64,000 nt of DNA from Actinostola sp. cb2023 (lineage: Eukaryota > Cnidaria > Anthozoa > Actiniaria > Actinostolidae): assembly GCA_033675265.1 (NCBI GenBank), contig JAUJYZ010001308.1, positions 280,001 to 344,000 of the forward strand. The letters run 5' to 3'. The notes beneath the pieces are model-generated. The model was not told where the DNA came from, did no database searches, and saw nothing but the letters and a program-made list of their open reading frames with translations. Of the stretch, positions 46,601 to 57,118 are shown piece by piece. Positions within the stretch are counted from its first letter, which is position 1, and each line of letters starts with the position of its first letter. Made by a program: the position numbers and the translations under genes.

Positions 46601-49600
46601 CGCTTGGCTGCCCCCTCTCTACATGTATATAATATGTAATTTAGCAACTAAATGCCTGTATGCACCCGTCATTAACTCGCTTGGCTGCCCCCTCTCTACA
46701 TGTATATAATATGTAATTTAGCAACTAAATGCCTGTATGCACCCGTCATTAACTCGCTTGGCTGCCCCCTCTCTACATGTATATAATATGTAATTTAGCA
46801 ACTAAATGCCTGTATGCACCTGTCATTACCTCGCTTGGCTGCCCCCTCTCTACATGTATATAATATGTAATTTAGCAACTAAATGCCTGTATGCACCTGT
46901 CATTAACTCGCTTGGCTGCCCCCTCTCTACATGTATATAATATGTAATTTAGCAACTAAATGCCTGTATGCACCCGTCATTAACTCGCTTGGCTGCCCCC
47001 TCTCTACATGTATATAATATGTAATTTAGCAACTAAATGCCTGTATGCACCCGTCATTAACTCGCTTGGCTGCCCCCTCTCTACATGTATATAATATGTA
47101 ATTTAGCTAAAACTAAATGCCTGTATGCACCCGTCATTAACTCGCTTGGCTGCCCCCTCTCTACATGTATATAATATGTAATTTAGCAACTAAATGCCTG
47201 TATGCACCCGTCATTAACTCGCTTGGCTGCCCCCTCTCTACATGTATATAATATGTAATTTAGCAACTAAATGCCTGTATGCACCTGTCATTACCTCGCT
47301 TGGCTGCCCCCTCTCTACATGTATATAATATGTAATTTAGCAACTAAATGCCTGTATGCACCCGTCATTAACTCGCTTGGCTGCCCCCTCTCTACATGTA
47401 TATAATATGTAATTTAGCAACTAAATGCCTGTATGCACCTGTCATTACCTCGCTTGGCTGCCCCCTCTCTACATGTATATAATATGTAATTTAGCAACTA
47501 AATGCCTGTATGCACCTGTCATTAACTCGCTTGGCTGCCCCCTCTCTACATGTATATAATATGTAATTTAGCAACTAAATGCCTGTATGCACCCGTCATT
47601 AACTCGCTTGGCTGCCCCCTCTCTACATGTATATAATATGTAATTTAGCAACTAAATGCCTGTATGCACCCGTCATTAACTCGCTTGGCTGCCCCCTCTC
47701 TACATGTATATAATATGTAATTTAGCAACTAAATGCCTGTATGCACCCGTCATTAACTCGCTTGGCTGCCCCCTCTCTACATGTATATAATATGTAATTT
47801 AGCAACTAAATGCCTGTATGCACCCGTCATTAACTCGCTTGGCTGCCCCCTCTCTACATGTATATAATATGTAATTTAGCAACTAAATGCCTGTATGCAC
47901 CTGTCATTACCTCGCTTGGCTGCCCCCTCTCTACATGTATATAATATGTAATTTAGCAACTAAATGCCTGTATGCACCCGTCATTAACTCGCTTGGCTGC
48001 CCCCTCTCTACATGTATATAATATGTAATTTAGCAACTAAATGCCTGTATGCACCTGTCATTACCTCGCTTGGCTGCCCCCTCTCTACATGTATATAATA
48101 TGTAATTTAGCAACTAAATGCCTGTATGCACCTGTCATTACCTCGCTTGGCTGCCCCCCCCCTCTCTACATGTATATAATATGTAATTTAGCAACTAAAT
48201 GCCTGTATGCACCTGTCATTACCTCGCTTGGCTGCCCCCTCTCTACATGTATATAATATGTAATTTAGCAACTAAATGCCTGTATGCACCCGTCATTAAC
48301 TCGCTTGGCTGCCCCCTCTCTACATGTATATAATATGTAATTTAGCAACTAAATGCCTGTATGCACCCGTCATTAACTCGCTTGGCTGCCCCCTCTCTAC
48401 ATGTATATAATATGTAATTTAGCAACTAAATGCCTGTATGCACCCGTCATTACCTCGCTTGGCTGCCCCCTCTCTACATGTATATAATATGTAATTTAGC
48501 AACTAAATGCCTGTATGCACCCGTCATTAACTCGCTTGGCTGCCCCCTCTCTACATGTATATAATATGTAATTTAGCAACTAAATGCCTGTATGCACCCG
48601 TCATTAACTCGCTTGGCTGCCCCCTCTCTACATGTATATAATATGTAATTTAGCAACTAAATGCCTGTATGCACCCGTCATTACCTCGCTTGGCTGCCCC
48701 CTCTCTACATGTATATAATATGTAATTTAGCAACTAAATGCCTGTATGCACCCGTCATTAACTCGCTTGGCTGCCCCCTCTCTACATGTATATAATATGT
48801 AATTTAGCAACTAAATGCCTGTATGCACCCGTCATTACCTCGCTTGGCTGCCCCCTCTCTACATGTATATAATATGTAATTTAGCAACTAAATGCCTGTA
48901 TGCACCCGTCATTACCTCGCTTGGCTGCTCCCTCTCTATATGTAATATCTACTAAATGCCTGTATGCACCCATCATTACCTCACTTGGCTGCCCCCTCTC
49001 TATATGTAATAGCAACTAAATGCCTGTATCATCTACTGAATACTTACCAGCCTTAAACAGTTCTGGCTGGAACCAGTCTTTATAATGCTGCTCTTCAACT
49101 TCTTGAAGGCACAGAATCTAAATAGTTTCAAATGTAAAGTTAGATAACTAGGTGTAAAATCATTGTACAACAATATACACCTCAGATCACACCCATGAAC
49201 ATGGACTCTTGTTGTAAAAAGGTAAAAGGTATTTATTTTACTTTGATAACGCAGGGAGTGGTTGCCCAATCTCCCAAGCCAGGCTCATGTGTGACCAGAA
49301 ACTGTACCTATACATGTAGGTATATTGAATGGAATATTTATGGTACAGGAATTGACTGAAATTGAAGTGAACAGTGTAAGTGAATTTAATCAAAATCTAT
49401 ATTTTCCTCTTTGAATTCTAGATGAGATAGTGTTGTTGAACTCATGTACATGTACAGACCCCTTCCATTTATGTCACAGGTATGTCACAGGTATGCTGTT
49501 GGTATCCCTGTGGTAAAAGGGGAGGGGGAGTACTGGTGAGGGTAGCTTACATCAGCATCATAGTGCAGTATCTCTTTAAGCAAGTTCTTTTTCCTGTATT

Positions 49601-50359
49601 CCCACTCTAGCAACCATTTCTCACAGTCTTCATATAGCATTGGATGACAGCGAAGAAGAGAATCGGCCAGTACATTATATGAAATGATTTTAAATGCAAT
49701 ACTTCTTTGTCTATGCCGTGATCCATTTCGTCTGGTGAAATACCAGTTTCTCCCTACACGACAAGCACTTTGGAATTGAGGCTTGTCAGGAGGTTTGGCA
49801 ATAGATGGTTCTCCTGTATTTATATCCTGAGTTTTTTGCCGTTTGGCTTCACTTTCATTTACACCTGATGCTGACGGCTTGTCACATGGTTCTGCATGCT
49901 CTAATTGAACGATTCTGGTTGTTTCTACAAATGAGAAAGTAGAAAAATAGGAAAAAATAAGGGAATATATGTAGCTACCATTGACAGTATCTTATTTACA
50001 TGCAGTAGTAGCTCTACTGTAAGATCTATTATAAAGCACATCCCTCCACATCCCCTGCAAAACCCACACCACATATTGTCTTAAGGCTGTACATAACCCA
50101 AATTGCATGGGGGCCATTTTTTGTACAGTCTCACTCTCAGACTCTTATTATTTCATTGGTATTTTTTTCACTTTGCTAAATAGCTGCCCCCCTGCCCCTG
50201 TGCTGTGTTGTATGGCCCTGGTCGTTGTATTATTTTAGATGAATGTATTTTAAAGGTTTTAGCAGTAGTATGGGTGTAAAGTGTGTTTTAGTTATAAACT
50301 GTACCTTGTAGTTGTTCACTGCTACTTGAAGTCATGTCATGTGATTTCTCAACAGACAT
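34621..50359 (-). CDS. ANGEL: ANGEL-family CCR4-like nuclease, five exons
   Basis: Minus-strand exons: 50305-50359 (ATG, MSVEKSHDM), 49551-49924, 49048-49117, 35140-35730 and 34621-35069, all with GT/AG borders and matching phases, giving 512 residues (family about 540). The product is an exonuclease-endonuclease-phosphatase fold protein. FKIISYNVLADSLL is the first catalytic strand, ILCLQEVEE holds the Mg-binding Glu, and CVANTHLLF, LLCGDFNMTP, TVDYIFDS and SSDHLALVASF carry the remaining catalytic Asn, His and Asp. Family members act on RNA (2',3'-cyclic phosphate removal or deadenylation-like activity). Intron 3 is 13317 bp and almost entirely minisatellite. The last intron (35070-35139, 70 bp) is my inference. 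The alternative is a frameshift at that place, in which case the C-terminus would be separated. Confidence 0.85.
35825..49030. repeat. 77-bp minisatellite, about 170 copies, inside ANGEL intron 3
   Basis: The unit starts ATGCCTGTATGCACCCGTCA and contains CTCGCTTGGCTGCCCCCTC and ACATGTATATAATATGTAA; successive starts are 77 bases apart. Two common variant positions (CACCCG/CACCTG and ATTACC/ATTAAC) occur in blocks: CCCG+ACC at the start, CCTG+ACC from about 39.3 kb, CCTG+AAC from about 43.1 kb, and mixed CCCG+AAC after 45 kb. Damaged units are at 39080-39120, 40950-41015 and 44450-44540. Two early units lack 8 bases (36030, 36100). Apparent open frames in it are by-products. Confidence 0.97.
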
Positions 50360-50463
50360 TGCAGAAAACCTAGTATTTATATCGGCTTTCCCTCTAGAAT
50401 TACACCAAAAGGGATTTCGTATGCCTCTTCCCCTCATTTAGTGCACATTTTTCATGATTTCTG
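50360..50463 (-). promoter_or_regulatory. Remaining 5' flank of ANGEL, cut by the 9.4-kb element
   Basis: Only 104 bases separate the ANGEL start codon from the transposon end. No TATA box is seen. Together with 59844-60203 this should be the original spacer between ANGEL and cyclin H. Confidence 0.5.
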
Positions 50464-50559
50464 GGTAACTACTTCATGTAGGCACAATCACGTAATGGTC
50501 CCATGCCATATATGTAAGCACCATATACCCCATTAGGCCTTACCTGCGAAACCTATCCT

Positions 50560-53145
50560 CAGCTGTCCTTACCTGTGATTAGCTGTCCTTACCTGTGATT
50601 AGCTGTCCTTAGCTGTCCTTAGCTGTCCTTAGCTGTCCTTTGCTGTCCTTAGCTGTCCTTAGCTGTCCTTAGCTGTCCTTAGCTGTCCTTAGCTGTCCTT
50701 AGCTGTCCTTAGCTGTCCTTAGCTGTCCTTAGCTGTCCTTAGCTGTCCTTACCTGTGATTAGCTGTCCTTACCTGTGATTAGCTGTCCTTAGCTGTCCTT
50801 AGCTGTCCTTAGCTGTCCTTAGCTGTCCTTAGCTGTCCTTAGCTGTCCTTAGCTGTCCTTAGCTGTCCTTAGCTGTCCTTAGCTGTCCTTAGCTGTCCTT
50901 AGCTGTCCTTAGCTGTCCTTAGCTGTCCTTAGCTGTCCTTAGCTGTCCTTAGCTGTCCTTAGCTGTCCTTAGCTGTCCTTAGCTGTCCTTAGCTGTCCTT
51001 AGCTGTCCTTAGCTGTCCTTAGCTGTCCTTAGCTGTCCTTAGCTGTCCTTAGCTGTCCTTAGCTGTCCTTAGCTGTCCTTAGCTGTCCTTAGCTGTCCTT
51101 AGCTGTCCTTAGCTGTCCTTAGCTGTCCTTAGCTGTGATTAGCTGTCCTTAGCTGTGATTAGCTGTCCTTAGCTGTGATTAGCTGTCCTTAGCTGTCCTT
51201 AGCTGTCCTTAGCTGTCCTTAGCTGTCCTTAGCTGTCCTTAGCTGTCCTTTGCTGTCCTTAGCTGTCCTCAGCTGTCCTTACCTGTGATTAGCTGTCCTT
51301 ACCTGTGATTAGCTGTCCTTAGCTGTCCTTAGCTGTCCTTCCTTAGCTGTCCTTAGCTGTCCTTAGCTGTCCTTAGCTGTCCTTAGCTGTCCTTAGCTGT
51401 CCTTAGCTGTCCTTAGCTGTCCTTAGCTGTGTCCTTAGCTGTCCTTAGCTGTCCTTAGCTGTCCTTAGCTGTCCTTAGCTGTCCTTAGCTGTCCTTAGCT
51501 GTCCTTAGCTGTCCTTAGCTGTCCTTAGCTGTGATTAGCTGTCCTTAGCTGTGATTAGCTGTCCTTAGCTGTCCTTAGCTGTCCTTAGCTGTCCTTAGCT
51601 GTCCTTAGCTGTCCTTAGCTGTCCTTAGCTGTCCTTAGCTGTCCTTAGCTGTCCTTCCTTAGCTGTCCTTAGCTGTCCTTAGCTGTCCTTAGCTAGCTGT
51701 CCTTAGCTGTCCTTAGCTGTCCTTAGCTGTCCTTAGCTGTCCTTAGCTGTCCTTAGCTGTCCTTAGCTGTCCTTAGCTGTCCTTAGCTGTCCTTAGCTGT
51801 CCTTAGCTGTCCTTAGCTGTCCTTAGCTGTCCTTAGCTGTCCTTAGCTGTCCTTAGCTGTCCTTAGCTGTCCTTAGCTGTCCTTACCTGTGATTAGCTGT
51901 CCTTACCTGTGATTAGCTGTCCTTAGCTGTCCTTAGCTGTCCTTAGCTGTCCTTAGCTGTCCTTAGCTGTCCTTAGCTGTCCTTAGCTGTCCTTAGCTGT
52001 CCTTAGCTGTGATTAGCTGTGATTAGCTGTCCTTAGCTGTCCTTAGCTGTCCTTAGCTGTCCTTAGCTGTCCTTAGCTGTCCTTAGCTGTCCTTAGCTGT
52101 CCTTAGCTGTCCTTAGCTGTCCTTAGCTGTCCTTAGCTGTCCTTAGCTGTCCTTAGCTGTCCTTAGCTGTCCTTAGCTGTCCTTAGCTGTCCTTAGCTGT
52201 CCTTAGCTGTCCTTAGCTGTCCTTAGCTGTCCTTAGCTGTCCTTAGCTGTCCTTAGCTGTCCTTAGCTAGCTGTCCTTAGCTGTCCTTAGCTGTCCTTAG
52301 CTGTCCTTAGCTGTCCTTAGCTGTCCTTAGCTGTCCTTAGCTGTCCTTAGCTGTCCTTAGCTGTCCTTAGCTGTCCTTAGCTGTCCTTAGCTGTCCTTAG
52401 CTGTCCTTAGCTGTCCTTAGCTGTCCTTAGCTGTCCTTAGCTGTCCTTAGCTGTCCTTAGCTGTCCTTAGCTGTCCTTAGCTGTCCTTAGCTGTCCTTAG
52501 CTGTCCTTAGCTGTCCTTAGCTGTCCTTAGCTGTCCTTAGCTGTCCTTAGCTGTCCTTAGCTGTCCTTAGCTGTCCTTAGCTGTCCTTAGCTGTCCTTAG
52601 CTGTCCTTAGCTGTCCTTAGCTGTCCTTAGCTGTCCTTAGCTGTCCTTAGCTGTCCTTAGCTGTCCTTAGCTGTCCTTAGCTGTCCTTAGCTGTCCTTAG
52701 CTGTCCTTAGCTGTCCTTAGCTGTCCTTAGCTGTCCTTAGCTGTCCTTAGCTGTCCTTAGCTGTCCTTAGCTGTGATTAGCTTAGCTGTCCTTAGCTGTC
52801 CTTAGCTGTCCTTAGCTGTCCTTAGCTGTCCTTAGCTGTCCTTAGCTGTCCTTAGCTGTCCTTAGCTGTCCTTAGCTGTCCTTAGCTGTCCTTAGCTGTC
52901 CTTAGCTGTCCTTAGCTGTCCTTAGCTGTCTTAGCTGTCCTTAGCTGTCCTTAGCTGTCCTTAGCTGTCCTTAGCTGTCCTTAGCTGTCCTTACCTGTCC
53001 TTAGCTGTCCTTAGCTGTCCTTAGCTGTCCTTAGCTGTCCTTAGCTGTCCTTAGCTGTCCTTAGATGTCCTCAACTGTCTTTACCTGTGATTAGCTGTCC
53101 TCAGCTGTCTTTACCTGTGATTAACTGTCCTTGGATGTACTTTGG
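50560..53145. repeat. Decamer array AGCTGTCCTT (left)
   Basis: About 258 tandem 10-bp units. Variants AGCTGTGATT and ACCTGTGATT are concentrated near the ends and at a few internal places. Occasional 4-base frame slips occur. Confidence 0.97.
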
Positions 53146-53152
53146 TGTCCTT

Positions 53153-53600
53153 ATAGACGCATTACTACAAGCCTTGTACATGATGTAAGTAGCTGGCGCA
53201 AAGTGAACAAAGGCTGCGCGTGTGGATTAAAGCGTGCAAACTGACAATTGATTGCGTTGATATTTAAAATAGACAGTCTATCGCTGGTGTTAATCATAGT
53301 TCTAAGTTTTACCATCGTCATCATTGCAATCATCTAGGGTACAGGGGTGTTTTTAAGGTATTTTCTAGCTTAATTGTGGAACATTAACGCGCGCAACTGG
53401 CTACTTATCTTTCAGAATTGCGTTGGTTTCAGATCGATCTTACTCTTGTTGATACAGACAGAGTTCATGAACTAAGACGCATTACCACGAGCCTTGTACA
53501 TGTTGTAAGTAACTGACGCAAAGTTAACAAAGGCTGCACGTGTGGGTGGATTAAAGTGCGCAAACTGACAATTGATTACCTTAATTGATAATAAAAAGAG
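53153..53600. repeat. Two direct ~115-bp repeats in the inner left arm
   Basis: The stretch starting GACGCATTACTACAAGCCTT (53156) recurs at about 53477 with roughly 10 percent difference. Both are again present, inverted, at 56670-56790 and 57000-57105. Confidence 0.8.
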
Positions 53601-54170
53601 TGATAATTGTGCCTTATACACTTGCGATTATACACAGATATCTCGATTGATCATACGATATCTGCATAGAATCAAATCCAGAAGATCAAATGGGGAGTCT
53701 GAAATGGGTATAAAGACTTTAGACTCTTTTTTACTTAAACAGGTCTCATATATCAATGGTTTTAAGACCACAGTATGAGTTATTAAACGCAATTGTATTG
53801 ACAGTAGACTTCGGGTAATAGTCAATAGACTGTTGTTTGTAGTGGATTGCGGCAAACAGCGATCACTACTATATGATGAAGGTGATTTAGGTCCGACCCT
53901 ACCCAAATCTTATACCTTATATGTTATATCGTGTTTTAGGATTAGGTTTTCAGCGTATCGTCTGTTGTAGCGTGCTACAAATGCCACGCTTCCACGTGTT
54001 TTCATATTCATCTTGTATTATATCTTGGAGCCTTTTCGTGTCGACAAGTATCTCCTAGAGAGGTGCTTATGCTATGCTTGCTATACCACAGAAGTTATTA
54101 GTGCTAACGACTGCAACAGAGGCGGAGAATGCATTGCTACAATGTACGCCATGTATGCTTCAAGCCCAAC

Positions 54171-54565
54171 AGACGCTACAAGCGCTACAGACACTACAAG
54201 TGAAATAGACGCTACAAGCACTACACACGCTACACACGCTACAAGCACTACAGACACTACAAGTGCTACAAGCACTACAAGCACTACACACGCTACAAGC
54301 ACTACAGACACTACAAGTGCTACAAGCACTACACGCTACAAGCACTACAAGCACTACAAGTGCTACAAGCACTACAACACTACAACGCTACAAGCACTAC
54401 ACACGCTACAAGTACTACAGACACTACAAGTGCTACAATCACTACAAGCACTACACACGCTACAAGCACTACAGACACTACAAGCCTAACATACGCTACA
54501 AGCACTACACACGCTACAAGTGCTACAGACACCACAAGTGCTACAAGCACTACAAGCACTACAAC
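54171..54565. repeat. 9-bp-unit array (left): RCTACARRC-type
   Basis: Tandem nonamers such as GCTACAAGC, ACTACAGAC, ACTACACAC. Because nine is a multiple of three, long Thr/Ser/Ala frames stay open on one strand and Cys/Ser/Val frames on the other. These are judged not to be genes. Confidence 0.9.
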
Positions 54566-55248
54566 TCAAGTATGTTAAGGCCTGGTTCAAGCCCAAAAAC
54601 GAGAAAAAAATGTAAAAAATCATAAAGTCACTTCCTTTTTACCAAACTTTACGAAACTTAGCACAGCCATAGAGTTCGACATCCTTAATTGATTGAAGTC
54701 ACAAAAAATACAAAAAAAAACTGAACACGTGATTAACCACGTGACAACAGTCTTTGAAATTTTATTTTAAAATGCGGTCGCGGTTGTAAGAACAGTGTAA
54801 AAACAAACAATTGCATATGTTGTCAATGTTAGTTCTCTACACAACTGCGTTTGGAAAACTTGTCTCTGATTTCTCTTAAGAGAGATATTTACGAAAATAG
54901 GTCACGTGACCATTTAGCCAGAATACGTTTTCTCAATTTTCTCGATAACTAAAACTATAGGACAGGTTTTCCAAACGCTATCTTTTTTCAATAGTTGTCC
55001 TTAATGTTGTTGCATAAAACCTATTTCAGCATAACTTAAACTCGCGACCGCATATTTAAAAAACGAAATTTCACATGCCTAGGTCACGTGACCACTTGAC
55101 GTCAGTATTTTTAGGACTAAATCATTAAACATCTTGAATATAATCTTATGCCTAAATATCAATGCCATAGAAATGAATCGTGTGGAATACTAAAAATAAA
55201 CGTGATTTTGAGTGATGGCTTCATGAACCAGGCCTTAACATACTTGAG
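54565..55248. mobile_element. 684-bp inverted-repeat element nested in the foldback core
   Basis: The ends are CTCAAGTATGTTAAGGCCTG and its complement, about 25 bp. The interior holds several CACGTGAC/GTCACGTG palindromes (54727, 54737, 54900, 55084) and no gene. It interrupts the 9-bp array, whose units resume at 55250. Confidence 0.65.
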
Positions 55249-55249
55249 A

Positions 55250-55470
55250 AGTGCTACAAGCACTACAAGCACTACACACGCTACAAGCACTACACACGCT
55301 ACACACGCTACAAGCGTGTGCAACACAGGCGGAGAATGCATTGCTACAATGTACGCCATGTATGCTTCTAGCCCAACAGACGCTATACACATGCTACAAG
55401 CACTACAGAAGCTACGAGCGCTACACACGCGACGAGCACTACACACGCTACAGGTGCTACACACACTATC
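55250..55470. repeat. 9-bp-unit array (core) with a partial arm copy
   Basis: More nonamers, plus at 55326-55388 a direct copy of the sequence at 54118-54180 (GGCGGAGAATGCATTGCTAC ...). Confidence 0.8.
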
Positions 55471-55474
55471 TTCT

Positions 55475-55680
55475 GTGCGTGCATTGTTTCTTACGTTATT
55501 CGATGGGTTTCTTGTGTGCGTGCCTTGTTTCTTACGTTATTTGATGGGTTTCTTGTGTGCGCGACTTGTTTCTTGCGTTATTTGATGGATTTCTGTGTGT
55601 GCGCGCCTTGTTTCTTACGTTATTCGATGGGTTTCTTGTGTGCGCGCCTTGTTTTTCTAACGTTATTTGATGGGTTTCCT
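55475..55680. repeat. 41-bp tandem repeat, about five copies
   Basis: Unit with TTTCTTACGTTATTTGATGG and GTTTCTTGTGTGCGCG. It is present only on the right side of the core. Confidence 0.85.
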
Positions 55681-55689
55681 GACTGTAGC

Positions 55690-56085
55690 GTCTGTAGCGC
55701 TTATAGGGGTTGTAGCGTCTGTAGCGTCTGCAGCGTTTTTATAGCGGTTGTAGCGCTTGTAGCGTGTGTAGTGCTTGTAGTGTCTGTAGAGCTTGTAGCG
55801 TATGTAGTGCTTGTAGTGTGTGTAGTGCTTGTAGTGTGTGTAGTGCTTGTAGCGTCTGTTGGGCTTGTAGCACTTGTAGTGTCTGTAGTGCTTGTAGCGT
55901 GTGTAGTGCTTGTAGTGCTTGTAGCACTTGTAGTGTCTGTAGTGCTTGTAGCGTGTGTAGTGCTTGTAGTGCTTGTAGCACTTGTAGTGTCTGTAGTGCT
56001 TGTAGCGTGTGTAGCGTGTGTAGTGCTTGTAGCGTCTATTTCACTTGTAGTGTCTGTAGCGCTTGTAGCGTCTGTTGGGCTTGAA
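55690..56085. repeat. 9-bp-unit array (right, inverted)
   Basis: Inverse of 54171-54565 (TGTAGTGCT, TGTAGCGCT units). Confidence 0.9.
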
Positions 56086-57118
56086 GCATACATGGCGTAC
56101 ATTGTAGCAATGCATTCTCCGCCTCTGTTGCAGTCGTTAGCACTAATAACTTCTGTGGTATAGCAAGCATAGCATAAGCACCTCTCTAGGAGATACTTCA
56201 GTGTCGACACGAAAAGGCTCCAAGATATAATACAAGATGAATATGAAAACACATGGAAGCGGGCCTGCAGCATTTGTAGCACGCTACAACAGACGCTACG
56301 CTGAAAATCTAATCCTAAAACACGATATAACATATAAGGTATAAGATTTGGGTAGGGTCGGACCTAAATCACCTTCATCATATAGTAGTGATCGCTGTTT
56401 GCCGCAATCCGCTACAAACAACAGTCTATTGACTATTACCCGAAGTCTACTGTCAATACAATTGCGTTTAATAACTCATACTGTGGTCTTAAAACCATTG
56501 ATATATGAGACCTGTTTAAGTAAAAAAAGAGTCTAAAGTCTTTATACCCATTTCAGATCCCCCATTTGATCTTCTGGTTTTGATTCTATGCAGATATCGT
56601 ATGATCAATCGAGATATCTGTGTATAATCGCAAGTGTGTAAGGCACAATTATCACTCTTTTTATTATCAATTAAGGTAATCAATTGTCAGTTTGCGCACT
56701 TTAATCCACCCACACGTGCGGCCTTTGCTAACTTTGCACCAGTTACTTACAACATGTACAAGGCTCGTGGTAATGCGTCTTAGTTCATGAACTCTGTCTG
56801 TATCAACAAGAGTAAGATCGATCTGTAACCAACGCAATTCTGAAAGATAAGTAGCCAGTTGCGCGCGTTAATGTTTCACAATTAAGCTAGAAAATGCCTT
56901 AAAAACACCCCTGTACCCTAGATGATTGCGATGATGACGATGGTAAAACTTAGAACTATGATTAACACCAGTGTTAGACTGTCTATTTTAAATATCAACG
57001 CAATCAATTGTCAGTTTGCACGCTTTAATCCACACGTGCAGCCTTTGTTCACTTTGCGCCAGTTACTTACATCATGTACAAGGCTTGTAGTAATGCGTCT
57101 ATAAGGACACCAAAGTAC

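Noticed and set aside
35825..49030. Repeated open frames (LYMYIICNLATKC...) in the 77-bp array as a repeat protein
   Set aside because: 77 is not a multiple of three and one of the three frames has a TAA in each unit, so frames close after two to three units.
35825..49030. CRISPR array or centromeric satellite
   Set aside because: No unique spacers. The array lies within an intron with matching exons on both sides, so a centromere is improbable.
50560..53145. CRISPR-like regular array
   Set aside because: Units are contiguous 10-mers without spacers and the genome is animal.
54013..56333. Thr/Ser-rich and Cys/Val-rich frames as mucin- or metallothionein-like genes
   Set aside because: They are produced by the 9-bp repeat unit, exist on both strands and lack conserved context; kept only as a low-interest finding.
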